From CAVVKW01 sp963749035 (GTDB lineage: Bacteria > Verrucomicrobiota > Verrucomicrobiia > Chthoniobacterales > JAATET01): 64,000 nt of DNA. The DNA is taken from contig CAVVKW010000004.1 of NCBI GenBank assembly GCA_963749035.1, positions 1,674,001-1,738,000 of the forward strand, in the 5' to 3' direction. Shown in pieces: positions 18,972 through 28,479 of the stretch; the stretch's first letter is position 1; each line of letters opens with the position of its first letter. Under the pieces are notes generated by a model. That model saw only the letters and a program-made list of their open reading frames with translations, did no database searches and was not told the DNA's origin. Both the position numbers and the translations under genes were made by a program.

Positions 18972-19003
18972 AACGTTTACCCAAACGTTCGTTCAGAGCG
19001 AAC
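18972..19003. terminator. Paired inverted repeats between convergent genes
   Basis: aacgttt (18972-18978) and aaacgtt (18983-18989) form a perfect 7-bp repeat with a 4-nt loop. An overlapping gttcg/cgaac pair (18987-18991 and 18999-19003) offers an alternative hairpin. They occupy most of the 55-bp gap between the symporter stop and the stop of the opposite-strand isomerase gene. Confidence 0.4.
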
Positions 19004-19014
19004 CGCGGGGCTCG

Positions 19015-19947
19015 TCAAGCAGCGAGATTCGCTCGCACGATCTCGATGATCCGCCGCGTCGAGTCGAGATCCGAAAGTCCCTGCGGACCTTTTGGCCAGA
19101 ATTCCGCCGAATAGATACCGCGGTATCCCAGCTCTTCCGCCAACCGCACGCACGCACCGAGGTCATAGCTGGTGTGTTCACCTCCCGCGTCGAACGCCTT
19201 TCCTTTAGCGGAGATTAGACCTGCTTCGGGCACCAGCTTCTCGAGAACATCGAACCGTTTTTCGTCCGTCGCCTTCCCGTCTAAATTTCCGAAGTCCGGC
19301 AGCGTCCGGCACCACGGACTGTCCACACCGTTCACGATCGCAAGGACGTTGTCCGGATTCACCGAATTACCACCGTGATTCTCGACCAAGACCTTGACTC
19401 CCACTGTCTCGCCACGCTCCGCGAGCTCGCTGAACGAATCGATACTCGTCGCGGCATCGAAGGGGCCGGACGCTCCGCCTACGTTCACCCGCAGCGACCC
19501 CGCTCCGCACGCCGCCGCACGATCCATCCACTCTTTCGCCGTCGCGAGGCTTGCCCGCCGCTTCGCCTCGTCCGGTGCCGAAACGTCATCTTTGCCGTCG
19601 AGCTGAATGTTGATGATCCGACAGCCCTCGGTTTTCGCGATCCCAGCCAGCTTTGCGCAAAACTCCAGCGAGGTATCCGAGAAGTGGCGGCTCCAGACCT
19701 CGACGTTCCGGACGCCGAATTCCCGAACCATGAACGCCGGAATCTCTTCCAACGTCAGATCCAATCCCGCGTGCTTGCCCTTGCGAGTCTTTGGAAACCA
19801 CTGGTGCAAAGAAACCGTGGTCACGCCCAGACGCTCCATCCCCCGCCCGCCTGGCGACTCTGCCAAAACGGAATCGAGCCGGGTCAAGAAAGGACTGCCC
19901 GCCGCGACCCCGGCCAGCTTGAGAAACGTTCGACGATCAAGCGGCAT
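19015..19947 (-). CDS. Tat-exported sugar isomerase/epimerase-like TIM-barrel protein
   Basis: A 310-residue xylose-isomerase-like TIM-barrel protein (AP_endonuc_2 superfamily). It opens with DRRTFLKLAG, a twin-arginine Tat signal, so it is exported folded. Recognisable barrel motifs are RNVEVWSRH, RVNVGG, LVENHGG (metal-ligand Glu), PDFGN and the terminal SAEFWPKG. Members isomerise or epimerise sugars, but many exported Verrucomicrobiota and Planctomycetota copies have no known substrate. It follows the large GH2 gene on the same strand with a 15-bp gap and is probably co-transcribed with it. Confidence 0.85.
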   Translation of the reverse strand: MPLDRRTFLKLAGVAAGSPFLTRLDSVLAESPGGRGMERLGVTTVSLHQWFPKTRKGKHAGLDLTLEEIPAFMVREFGVRNVEVWSRHFSDTSLEFCAKLAGIAKTEGCRIINIQLDGKDDVSAPDEAKRRASLATAKEWMDRAAACGAGSLRVNVGGASGPFDAATSIDSFSELAERGETVGVKVLVENHGGNSVNPDNVLAIVNGVDSPWCRTLPDFGNLDGKATDEKRFDVLEKLVPEAGLISAKGKAFDAGGEHTSYDLGACVRLAEELGYRGIYSAEFWPKGPQGLSDLDSTRRIIEIVRANLAA

Positions 19948-19962
19948 GGCAGTAAAGCTGAT

Positions 19963-22900
19963 TCAGTTCCGTCCTTCCGAACGGACGAGATTGCTGAAGC
20001 CCTCACTCACTTCGAAGTCCTCACTGTAAAGCGTGCCCTCGCGGTCGGTAATTGCGAACCAGTCCACGTCGAGCTGGCTGCCCGCATCGCCCAGAAAGAC
20101 CAAGAAAAGATCCATGGTCCCGGCCGGCACCGAGGCGAGAGCCCCGTCAACCGTCGCAAAGCCACCGGCTTCCCCGGCTTCGCCCACCTCTGCCGTTCCG
20201 ATCAGGTTTCCGTCGGGTGATCCGGTTCGAAGCTCCACGATTCCGCCCGCCGGCCCCCCCGCCAAAGATACCCGAAAGCGAGTCGCCCCGTTCTCAAAGT
20301 CGAAATCGTCATACTTCGCCCAAGATCCGGCCGCCACGAACTCTGCCTTTTCTCCCGTGCCGCCAGCCGACACCCCGACCCCGTTCTGCTCGGTAAAGCG
20401 CTCCGCCTCGATGGTCTCGGCCAGTGAATACCGCGGTGCCATGGTGAAGCTAAGCGTCGCACTGCTGACCGCGCCCTGGTCGTCCGTAGCGACCACTTCC
20501 AGTTCGTAAACCCCGTTGGACAGGTTCGTGAGTGCGCCATCATCCTGAGAAACACTTCCCCACTCGTAGGGTGCCCGACTCTCCTCCCGCACCAGCGATC
20601 CATTCAGGTAGAGCTTCACGTTAGCCACCGCGCCATCGCCGTCTTCCGCGATGGCTTTGACGAAGACGTCACTCCCCGTCGGGAAGATTTCTTGGCGAAG
20701 CGGAGTCGAAAACGAAACCGAGGGCGCATTGTTCTGGGGTGCATCATCAGTGACGGTGACCGAGATCTTGTCGCTTGCAGCCAATCCTGCGGCGTCATAA
20801 GCGCGCGCCTCGAGCGTGTGCTCCCCCTTGCTCCAGCCCGGGATGTTGAATACGAACGGAGCACTCCCCGACGTTCTTACGAGAACGTCGTCCCGCCACA
20901 GTTCGACTTTGACGATTCCGTTGTCGTCTCCCGCATCGACGGTGACCTCGATGTCCCCCGCGGGCAGGGTCGCACCAGCCGCCGGTGCGGCGATTGAGCA
21001 CGTGGGAGCGGCGTTGCCCGCATCGGCGAGCTCGACCAGATTCAGGCGGATCGTTCCTCCGAAGGACTCGCCGTATTTGATCTCCTTCCGGTTGCCCTTC
21101 CCGTAGGTCTGGCTCATGAACTTCTCGGAGGGTCCTCCCTGGAAGTCATCGACCAGCAGGTTCACCCGCTGGTTGTGAACGAAAGCCCGGGTGTTCTGAG
21201 ACCCGTCCGAGAGAACCTGTAGTGCCAACCCGTCCGGGCTCACCAATGCCGCCGACAACACGTTCTGCTTCGAAGAGCGGAAGTCGTTACATCCCAAAAC
21301 GAACGGATCATACGCCCACGACCCCTCCAGCGGCGTGCGGAGATCCTCCGGAGCGGCGTTTCCGTTTGGAAAGGCTTCTACCGTTCCCTTCGGTCGGCCG
21401 ATGTGATCTTCCGGATACGCGGTCCAGATTGCCTCGCACTCCCACCGCAACTGATCGAAGGCCACGGGCAATTCGAATTCCATTCCAACCTGCCGGGGCG
21501 TGGCAGCCGTGGTTTCAATCGGGAAAAATTCTTTGTTCTTGTTGGCGAGAACACCCGATCCGTCCTGCTTGTAAGACCTGAACTCGTGATCTCCTCCTTT
21601 CTGGCTGGAGTGAAGAAGGTCGTCTTCCTCCCACAGTTTCATGAAGTCGGGGGTAAACTCGTATTCCACCTGAACTTCTCCGTTCGGAAGGAATGCGAAA
21701 CTTCCACTGATCGATCCTTTGGACACGTTGCCGCTCCAAGTGACTTTCGTTTCCCCGTTCGCCTGGGTCGCCTCGAGACCGGTGAGTGTCCATCCGTCCA
21801 CCACTCCGAACATCAGGTCGCCCTCCGTTTTCTTCATGTCTCTCTGCTGCGTGTTCGAAAAAGTCTTCAGGTAGCTGAAATGCGGTCCACCGGTCACCAC
21901 TGGGGTCCCAGCCTTCGACGCCTCGATGATCTTTCCCGTGCTCTTGTCGATTTTCCAGACCATGTCTCCGCCGGTCGCCACGACCTGGTCATTGTTTTGC
22001 TCCAACGTCCAAGTCACGTTCTGCGATGAAGCTCCCGACCCCGAGTCGGAGCCAGCCATCGGAATGGCGTATTGATCGACCAACCGACCGTCGTCGTGCA
22101 GGAACGAAAGCCGCAGAACGTCGTCCACGCCCACGCCTCCCGGCGACGGGATCGAGAGAGTGCCCTTCTGTCGGGCGGGAACGTCGGCCGTCACCGTGCC
22201 GGACTGACCCGCCACCTCCCACTCAATGGTGAGTTCGTTCAAGTTCGAAAAATTATACCGATTTTCGATCTCGAGCTCGAACGTCTGCGCGGTCGGGTCG
22301 AGTTCGAGATTGTCGTCGGCAATCCACGTCGGGCTGTAGGCCTTGAGGGTGTGCCAGAATTCTGGCTTGGGCCGTCTCCAACCATCGATGATGCCCCACT
22401 TCGCGACGCCGAAACGCTCGTTCGTCCCGTTCTGAAGCGGCGCATACATCGTGTCATCGATGCCGCACCAAATCGCGGCACCGAGCCCGCTCTCGCTCTG
22501 ATACACCGCGTTCCAAAGCATCTTGATCACGGGCCCCCAACTGTCCTCCACGCTCGGGTCCGTGATCATCTCGTCCGGCGCGTAGGCGGGCAAATGCGCG
22601 TATTCACTGAAAATCGTCACCTTGGATCGATCCTGGGTAATTCCGTTCATGCCCGGATAGTGCTGCGCTTCGATCGGAATGAGGTCCCGTTTCTCCGGGT
22701 CCTGCGGATACCACATGAACGTCAGAGGTCGCGACGGATCCTCTTCCGCTACCGCCACCGTGGCTTCGGTGAAGACATCTTTGTCACCGGAGTCCCAGAC
22801 CGATTCGTTGGCGACTGACCAGAACAACACCGACGGGTGAGTCCGATCACGCTCGAGCATCTTCAGATTCACGTAAGTGACGTAATCCCGCATTTCTTCG

Positions 22901-24108
22901 ATGTCCGTGTTGTTGTTGGCGCTGAAGAAACTCAGCGGTGCTTCGACTTCCACAAAAATTCCCAGCTCGTTACAGGCTTCGATGAATTCTTCCGAAGGCG
23001 GGTAATGCGAAGTCCGAATGAAGTTGCAATTGGCCGCCTTGAAGAGTTCGGCGTCCCTTCGAGCCAATTCGGGAGTCGGACTCCGCCCTCGTTGGGGATG
23101 GGTCACGTGCCGGTTTGCCCCTCTCAGTTTGATCGGCTTCCCGTTCACGAACATCTCTTTCCCGCGAATCTCTACCTCCCGGAACCCGATTGATTTCGTG
23201 ATCGTCTCGAGGACCTCTTCGCCGGAAAGCAGGGTCACTTCCAATTGATACAGGTTGGGATGCTCGGATTCCCAGTGCAGCGGACTCGCCACCGAGAACG
23301 AAACCACCTCGTCACCCGTCGCGCCAGTCGCAACGTTCCCCAGCGGAACGGTCGCGGGAGTCACCGCTTTGTCCGCTCCGTCAGCGTCGGTCAACTTGAA
23401 GCGCAGCTGCAGATTGGTCGCGTCGGAAGCACTTTCGTTTGCGATGGCGACATCGACTTTGCATTCCGCATCGACGAACGCCTCATCGAAGTCAGTCGCC
23501 ACGTGTAAACTGGCAATGTTCACCGGCGGAACCGGGAACAGGTAAAGCTTTCGCGTGATTCCGCCATTGGGGTGAATGGAATACCCCGAGATTTTCTTCA
23601 CGACGGTATCTCCGTTCATTCCGTTCTTCCACGTCTGGATCGCAATCGTGTTCTCCCCGCCGAAGTTGATCGCGTCGGTCACGTCGAACTCGAACGGCGT
23701 GAAATGACCGATGTGCGAGCCGATTTCGATCCCGTTCACCCAGATCTGACCCTCCGCCGCGATCTCGTCGCACCGGAGTTTCACCCGTTGACCCTCCCAG
23801 GCCGCCGGGACGTCAAAGTTCCGCATGTATCCGTTGCGCGCCGTTGTGAACCCCGCCAACTCGTGGTCGTAGGGCACTTCGATCGTATCCGACGAGAACC
23901 CTTCCGGGGTCGACTGATAAAATGACGACGGCGGATTGGATTTAATGCGCCACGTCCCGGTCAGGTCGATCCGCGGGGAGTCGAGCGCGAGTGAAGTCGT
24001 CGGAGCCGGAGTCAGGCGAAGCAGGCCGTCCGAGGTCTGAGCGTGAGTGGTCGCGGCAAACGTGGCGAAAACCAGTGCCGAGAATATTGATCGGGGGGAA
24101 ACTTTCAT
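19963..24108 (-). CDS. Large secreted GH2 glycoside hydrolase with Ig-like and CBM6 domains
   Basis: A 1381-residue multidomain enzyme. A signal peptide (residues 1-23, ending TTHAQ) is followed by the GH2 sugar-binding, Ig-like and TIM-barrel domains. The barrel has LRGANRHVTHP, FWSVANES (acid/base Glu435) and FSEYAH (nucleophile Glu502). C-terminal beta domains follow, then two Big_9-type Ig-like domains (about 1045-1225, each with a GxxxVELWRD- or NVKLYLNG-type strand) and a terminal CBM6-like module (about 1235-1365, opening ETIEAERF). The last 20 residues are hydrophilic. The ATG at 24108 is preferred over a TTG two codons upstream. CBM6 suggests binding to beta-glycan chains. It is paralogous to the GH2 at 5970-8999 over the catalytic part. 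Confidence 0.9.
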   Translation of the reverse strand: MKVSPRSIFSALVFATFAATTHAQTSDGLLRLTPAPTTSLALDSPRIDLTGTWRIKSNPPSSFYQSTPEGFSSDTIEVPYDHELAGFTTARNGYMRNFDVPAAWEGQRVKLRCDEIAAEGQIWVNGIEIGSHIGHFTPFEFDVTDAINFGGENTIAIQTWKNGMNGDTVVKKISGYSIHPNGGITRKLYLFPVPPVNIASLHVATDFDEAFVDAECKVDVAIANESASDATNLQLRFKLTDADGADKAVTPATVPLGNVATGATGDEVVSFSVASPLHWESEHPNLYQLEVTLLSGEEVLETITKSIGFREVEIRGKEMFVNGKPIKLRGANRHVTHPQRGRSPTPELARRDAELFKAANCNFIRTSHYPPSEEFIEACNELGIFVEVEAPLSFFSANNNTDIEEMRDYVTYVNLKMLERDRTHPSVLFWSVANESVWDSGDKDVFTEATVAVAEEDPSRPLTFMWYPQDPEKRDLIPIEAQHYPGMNGITQDRSKVTIFSEYAHLPAYAPDEMITDPSVEDSWGPVIKMLWNAVYQSESGLGAAIWCGIDDTMYAPLQNGTNERFGVAKWGIIDGWRRPKPEFWHTLKAYSPTWIADDNLELDPTAQTFELEIENRYNFSNLNELTIEWEVAGQSGTVTADVPARQKGTLSIPSPGGVGVDDVLRLSFLHDDGRLVDQYAIPMAGSDSGSGASSQNVTWTLEQNNDQVVATGGDMVWKIDKSTGKIIEASKAGTPVVTGGPHFSYLKTFSNTQQRDMKKTEGDLMFGVVDGWTLTGLEATQANGETKVTWSGNVSKGSISGSFAFLPNGEVQVEYEFTPDFMKLWEEDDLLHSSQKGGDHEFRSYKQDGSGVLANKNKEFFPIETTAATPRQVGMEFELPVAFDQLRWECEAIWTAYPEDHIGRPKGTVEAFPNGNAAPEDLRTPLEGSWAYDPFVLGCNDFRSSKQNVLSAALVSPDGLALQVLSDGSQNTRAFVHNQRVNLLVDDFQGGPSEKFMSQTYGKGNRKEIKYGESFGGTIRLNLVELADAGNAAPTCSIAAPAAGATLPAGDIEVTVDAGDDNGIVKVELWRDDVLVRTSGSAPFVFNIPGWSKGEHTLEARAYDAAGLAASDKISVTVTDDAPQNNAPSVSFSTPLRQEIFPTGSDVFVKAIAEDGDGAVANVKLYLNGSLVREESRAPYEWGSVSQDDGALTNLSNGVYELEVVATDDQGAVSSATLSFTMAPRYSLAETIEAERFTEQNGVGVSAGGTGEKAEFVAAGSWAKYDDFDFENGATRFRVSLAGGPAGGIVELRTGSPDGNLIGTAEVGEAGEAGGFATVDGALASVPAGTMDLFLVFLGDAGSQLDVDWFAITDREGTLYSEDFEVSEGFSNLVRSEGRN

Positions 24109-24237
24109 ATTCAACTCTGTGCGCGTCTCTTTCGAGGATGCGATTTAGGACGCACCAACCACTGCGACCATCGCGGCAACGTTGAGGCGTTCTTCTTTTC
24201 TACTTCCACAATAAAGTCTGCTCTTCAAGATTCCGCC
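24109..24237. promoter_or_regulatory. Divergent promoter region with CAACGTTG palindrome
   Basis: A 129-bp gap between the divergent large GH2 and GH63-like genes. It contains the 8-bp palindrome caacgttg (24177-24184), similar in form to the centres of LacI-type operators, and AT-rich stretches before the GH63-like start. Promoters for both genes must lie here; exact elements cannot be assigned. Confidence 0.3.
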
Positions 24238-25992
24238 ATGGAAAACTCCCTCGACTTTCGCTCCCACCACATCCTTTACCGCGATTCTCAGTTACTTCTG
24301 AACCCCGCCGAGAGCTTCATCGGGTTCCGAGCTCTGGAAGTGACCGGTCAATCGGGCTGGACCTTTCGCACGCTCTCCCGCCCGTTCCTTCGGATCAACT
24401 GCCGCCCGCGTCCCGAACTCGAGGACTCGGCGCCCGACCGTTACGTGCAAGGGGCAGACGGGGTCAAATTGACGACCTCGTTCTACGCGCCCGACGTCCT
24501 TCGGTTCGAGTTCGACTGCACGGAAGCCCGGGAACTCTTCGTCGGCCCCGCCTGCGACTTCAAAAACTTTGGCGGCGTGCTGGAGCAGGAATTTCTCATC
24601 TGCTGGGGACACGGAGCCAACCAGGAGGCGAAGAGCCACGGAATCCGCATGGAGCACACCGACATGGCCGGCGTGCTGGCGACCGGCTCCCTCGTGCCCG
24701 AAGGCACTCACAGCGGGTCGAAACTGAAACTTCCGGCTGGCAAGACCGTGCTCGCCCTCGCTGTCGGCCCGTTGGAATCCGTTGCAAAACTCGGGCCGCT
24801 GGCTGAAGAAGCGATTCGCACGTCTCACGACGCCGAGAACCTCGAATTTTGGAAAACTCGGACGCAGAAGCTACCGGAGTGTTCCGATGCCGAGCGAGCA
24901 AAGGCAGTCGAAGCCATCTGGGCCATCGAGTCATCGAACAACAGCCCGAGCGGCGTCCTCACCGGCTCTTGCCTCGCGTCCTGCGTCACCGCGCTCTGGC
25001 GCAACATGTTTCTCTGGGACACCTGTTTCTCCGTCCTCGGCTACCGCAACGTCAACGCCCCACTCTGTCAGGAGTGGTTGCAAAACTTCATCGACCTGAA
25101 GCGTCCCGGCACGATGCCCCTCTCCGCGTGCATCGCCAACGAAGGCGCGGGCGAGGAAACGCAGGTACCCATCTTCAGTTGGGCCGCCCACTCGCTCTAC
25201 CGCACGACCGGCGACCGCAAGTTTCTGGCCGCTGCCTTCCGCACCGGCAAAGAGAGCAACGATTGGTGGATCGAACAGGCCGACGATACCTGCGGCGGAC
25301 TGCCAAAAACCCAGGCCATCAGCTACGACAACAGCCCGATCTACGACCGCTGCCGGATCGATGGTGGGATGATGGAGACCGAGCGAACCGTCAACCCTGA
25401 CATCGTCGCAGCACTCGTTGTCGACTGCGACGAACTCATCGCAATGGCCACGGAACTCGGCGACACCGCCGCAGTCGACGAGCTTCGCGACCGCCGCCGC
25501 TTCCTCGCGGAGAAGGCTCACGAGCACCTCTGGGACGCCGACCGCGAATACTACTTCAGCAAGCTCAATGGCGAATCGATCCTCGTGAAAGTTGGACCCG
25601 CCCTCAACAGCATCGTTTTCGCCCCCGAGGCCATCGCAAAACAGTTGGCCGACACCTACGTCCGCCCTGGCTCGCCAGCCTGGCCGGTCCACGGCATCGC
25701 CACCGTTTTGGCGGACGAGCCGAGTTACGAGCCGCAGAATTACTGGCGTGGAATGATCTGGGGATCGACGAATCGTCTCCTCATCGACGCCCTCGATCGC
25801 CGCGGGTTGACGTCGCACGCCGATCTCCTCGCGCGCGAGACCATCGACCTCTTCGTCAACAACAGTTCCTTCTACGAGGTCATCAGTCCGGAGACGGGCC
25901 GCGGACAACGCGGCACCCACTACAACGGATTCGGCACGGGGGTTTATCTCGATCTCCTGGAGCGGGAAACCCACCGCGGCGACCGCTCGTAG
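24238..25992 (+). CDS. GH63/MGH1-like alpha-glycosidase, cytoplasmic
   Basis: A 584-residue protein with no signal peptide. An N-terminal beta-rich part (1-200) is followed by an (alpha/alpha)6 barrel with FLWDTCFS, MPLSACIANEG, NYWRGMIWGSTNRLL and a closing GRGQRGTHYNGFGTGVYLDLL segment. This pattern fits GH63 and MGH1-type (mannosylglycerate hydrolase-like) enzymes that cut alpha-linked glucose or mannose units. Acids in the WDT and GRGQRG-adjacent ISPETG segments are candidate catalytic residues. Its position in the locus suggests it finishes imported oligosaccharides. It converges on the CBS-domain gene 125 bp away. Confidence 0.8.
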   Translation: MENSLDFRSHHILYRDSQLLLNPAESFIGFRALEVTGQSGWTFRTLSRPFLRINCRPRPELEDSAPDRYVQGADGVKLTTSFYAPDVLRFEFDCTEARELFVGPACDFKNFGGVLEQEFLICWGHGANQEAKSHGIRMEHTDMAGVLATGSLVPEGTHSGSKLKLPAGKTVLALAVGPLESVAKLGPLAEEAIRTSHDAENLEFWKTRTQKLPECSDAERAKAVEAIWAIESSNNSPSGVLTGSCLASCVTALWRNMFLWDTCFSVLGYRNVNAPLCQEWLQNFIDLKRPGTMPLSACIANEGAGEETQVPIFSWAAHSLYRTTGDRKFLAAAFRTGKESNDWWIEQADDTCGGLPKTQAISYDNSPIYDRCRIDGGMMETERTVNPDIVAALVVDCDELIAMATELGDTAAVDELRDRRRFLAEKAHEHLWDADREYYFSKLNGESILVKVGPALNSIVFAPEAIAKQLADTYVRPGSPAWPVHGIATVLADEPSYEPQNYWRGMIWGSTNRLLIDALDRRGLTSHADLLARETIDLFVNNSSFYEVISPETGRGQRGTHYNGFGTGVYLDLLERETHRGDRS

Positions 25993-26116
25993 GCGGAACC
26001 CCTCGGGGGCAACCGCCCTTTCCCTCGTCCCATCGCGCACGCGAAACCTCGCCCCGCCCGCCGCTCATCTCGAAAGCGAAAAACTCACAATCGGAAGGCT
26101 GACCCGCTTCGACGAG

Positions 26117-27067
26117 CTACCGCCCACCGACCAGCAGCCGCCTCACGAGAGCCTCCGTGCGCACCGTGCCGACCGGTTTGCCATCACGTCCGGTCACGAT
26201 TCCAAGCTGCATCCGCGCGGCCCGCAGCTTGCTGAGTGCCGACAAGGCTCGCTCGTTGGCCGCCACCGTGATCGGCCTCCGAGCGTAAGACTGCGCGCGC
26301 CCGCCCCGCACATCGTCCCGCAGCAAATCGAACACCCGCAAGATCCCCTGGACCCCGCCGTCGTCTGCGACCAACGGAAACCGGTCCTCACCGGTTCCTC
26401 GCGCGAGCTCCAGCACGGCGGAAACTTCGGTCCTCGTCGGCAGGCAGATCGACTGCTCCATTCTCACCATCACGTCGCGCACCTTCGCCTCGCGAAATTC
26501 GATCACGTTGTCGACGAACGTTCGCTCCAGCGCAGTCATCTGCCCACGTTCCGCGCTGTCGGCAACGACGCGCTTGAGGTCGTCGATCCCCACGATTCCC
26601 CGCCTCCGCGGTTCCCGTTGCGCCAGAAACGCCGGCTTGAGAGCCCGCGCTCCCAAGCTCACCAACGGCCCGAGCACCCAGTGAGTCACCTTCAGGATTC
26701 GCGCGTAGATCACGAGGGTCCGATACGGAAACCGTCGAAAGATCGCCTTCGGTAAGAACTCCAGCAGGAGAACGAAAGCCGGGAGAAGCGCGAGGATAGC
26801 CGCCGCGCCCCCGAGCGCCCCGAAGCGCGCGGCAAACTCGGAATAGGCGAGCGTCACCCCGAGGATGTTCGCGGCGTTCGTCACCAGCACGACCGTGATC
26901 ATGAGGCGTTCGATTCGCACGAGCAGCGCGTCGAGTTGCAGTGCCGCCTCCTCGCCCTGTAGCGCGTAGTGCCGGAGCCGAACCCGGTTCACCGACAACA
27001 CGCCGGATTCAATTCCGGCGAAGGTGAAAGAAATCACCAAGCAGGCAAGGATCACGAGCCAAGTCAC
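26117..27067 (-). CDS. CNNM/CorC-type membrane protein with CBS domains (short form)
   Basis: A 316-residue protein with an N-terminal DUF21 (CNNM transmembrane) domain of about four hydrophobic segments (1-180) and a CBS-domain pair (about 195-310). It lacks the C-terminal CorC_HlyC domain found in its upstream neighbour. Related proteins are implicated in magnesium or cobalt efflux, but the role of this short form is unknown. The start is GTG, with its first base inside the stop region of the preceding gene (GTGA overlap), indicating translational coupling. The pair may form a heteromer. Confidence 0.82.
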   Translation of the reverse strand: MTWLVILACLVISFTFAGIESGVLSVNRVRLRHYALQGEEAALQLDALLVRIERLMITVVLVTNAANILGVTLAYSEFAARFGALGGAAAILALLPAFVLLLEFLPKAIFRRFPYRTLVIYARILKVTHWVLGPLVSLGARALKPAFLAQREPRRRGIVGIDDLKRVVADSAERGQMTALERTFVDNVIEFREAKVRDVMVRMEQSICLPTRTEVSAVLELARGTGEDRFPLVADDGGVQGILRVFDLLRDDVRGGRAQSYARRPITVAANERALSALSKLRAARMQLGIVTGRDGKPVGTVRTEALVRRLLVGGR

Positions 27068-28341
27068 GCGGCGTCCTCCTCGAGTTGCGGACGCGGCAAC
27101 CGCTCCGAAGTGGGCTCCAGCAGCACCTCTTTGATGCGTTTACGCGTCGCTCGCCGCACGGTGATGCGCCAGCCGTCGGTCGTCAGAGCCGTCCCGGCCT
27201 TCGGCAGAAACCCCAGGTGCTCGACCACGAACCCGCCAATCGAGTCCGCTTCCTCCCCGGCCAATTCGTGCCAGCCAAGCTTCTCCCGGAGGTCGTCCAA
27301 CCTGGCACTACCCGCCGCAACGATCTGCCCTCCGTCGAGCGACTCGATGTAGTGCTCCGACGACGATTCGGATCCCTCCTCCCCGAGCAGCTCCTCGATG
27401 AAGTCCGAGAGCGTCACCACCCCCTCGATCCCCCCGTATTCGTCCAAAAGGATGGCGAAATGCTGCCGGCGATTGAGAAACGAGCGTAGTAACTCGAGGG
27501 CGTTGATCGTTTCGGGAACGAACGCCGGCGGCTGCAAGCACTCGAGGTAGGAACGATCGGGCTCGAGGAGAAATTGCTTAACGTCCAGCAGACCCACCAC
27601 GTCATCCGGCGTTTCTCCCCGGACGACCACCCGGCGATAGCGCTTTCGTCTCACCTGGTCTGCCGCCGCGTCGTTCGTCAGGTTGTCCGGCAGAAAATAC
27701 ACGTCCGTCCTCGGCGTCATGCAATGCCGTGCCGGTTCCTCCGCGAGCTTCATGAGCTCCGCGATCAACCGGCTCTCCGCCTCGTCGATCGTTCCTTCCG
27801 AACGCCCGATCTCGACGAGCGTCTCGAGTTCATCGTCCGTGAGATGGGGCATCGGCGAGAGCGATCGCGGCACCACCGCAGCCACGATGCGGTCACTCAC
27901 CCCGTAGAGGGCCGCACAAATCGGGTCCAATCCGGGCAGCAAAAACTTGATGAGCGGAATGCCAAGTCGCGCCGTCCGGACGGGCGCAGACAGAGCCAAC
28001 ATTTTTGGAAGCAGATCACAGACCACGATGATCACGGCGAAGACCCCCAGCAGCACACCCCATCCCAGATCTCGCCCGGACGCACCGCCAAGGACGTAAA
28101 GAATGATCACCATCAACGGCAGGTTCATCAGGGCGTTTGCCAAGACGACGGAATTCGCCACGGCCTCCGGGCGATCCAGCAATTCAGTCAACGCATCAGC
28201 CCGTTTGGGCGCACTTGACCGCAACTTTCGCCGCCGGTCGTCGTTCAGCGCAAAGATTGCCGTCTCGAAAGCCGAGAATGCTGCCGACCCCACCGCGAGG
28301 ATGCCCGCGAGACCCAATAGCGCAATTTGCACCGCCGTCAT
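27064..28341 (-). CDS. CNNM/CorC-type transporter-like protein (DUF21-CBS-CorC_HlyC)
   Basis: A 425-residue protein with DUF21 membrane domain (1-190), a CBS pair (about 205-330; EEPARHCMTPRTDVYFLP starts the first motif) and a C-terminal CorC_HlyC domain (about 340-410, containing IGGFVVEHLGFLPKAG). The family, formerly called hemolysin-related, is linked to divalent cation (Mg, Co) homeostasis at the inner membrane. It is the first gene of a two-gene unit; its TGA overlaps the GTG start of a shorter paralogue. A 138-bp region separates it from the divergent DUF309 gene. Confidence 0.88.
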   Translation of the reverse strand: MTAVQIALLGLAGILAVGSAAFSAFETAIFALNDDRRRKLRSSAPKRADALTELLDRPEAVANSVVLANALMNLPLMVIILYVLGGASGRDLGWGVLLGVFAVIIVVCDLLPKMLALSAPVRTARLGIPLIKFLLPGLDPICAALYGVSDRIVAAVVPRSLSPMPHLTDDELETLVEIGRSEGTIDEAESRLIAELMKLAEEPARHCMTPRTDVYFLPDNLTNDAAADQVRRKRYRRVVVRGETPDDVVGLLDVKQFLLEPDRSYLECLQPPAFVPETINALELLRSFLNRRQHFAILLDEYGGIEGVVTLSDFIEELLGEEGSESSSEHYIESLDGGQIVAAGSARLDDLREKLGWHELAGEEADSIGGFVVEHLGFLPKAGTALTTDGWRITVRRATRKRIKEVLLEPTSERLPRPQLEEDAA

Positions 28342-28479
28342 CGAAGCAAACTGCGACGCGCCCGCTTCCCGGCGGGAACGCCGATCAACGAGCCAGCATA
28401 AGCTCCGCGGACGGGCTGAGTTTGTCGGAGATTTTCCTGCAAACGGTATCGATTACCACATACGTTCCCCCCCACGCAC

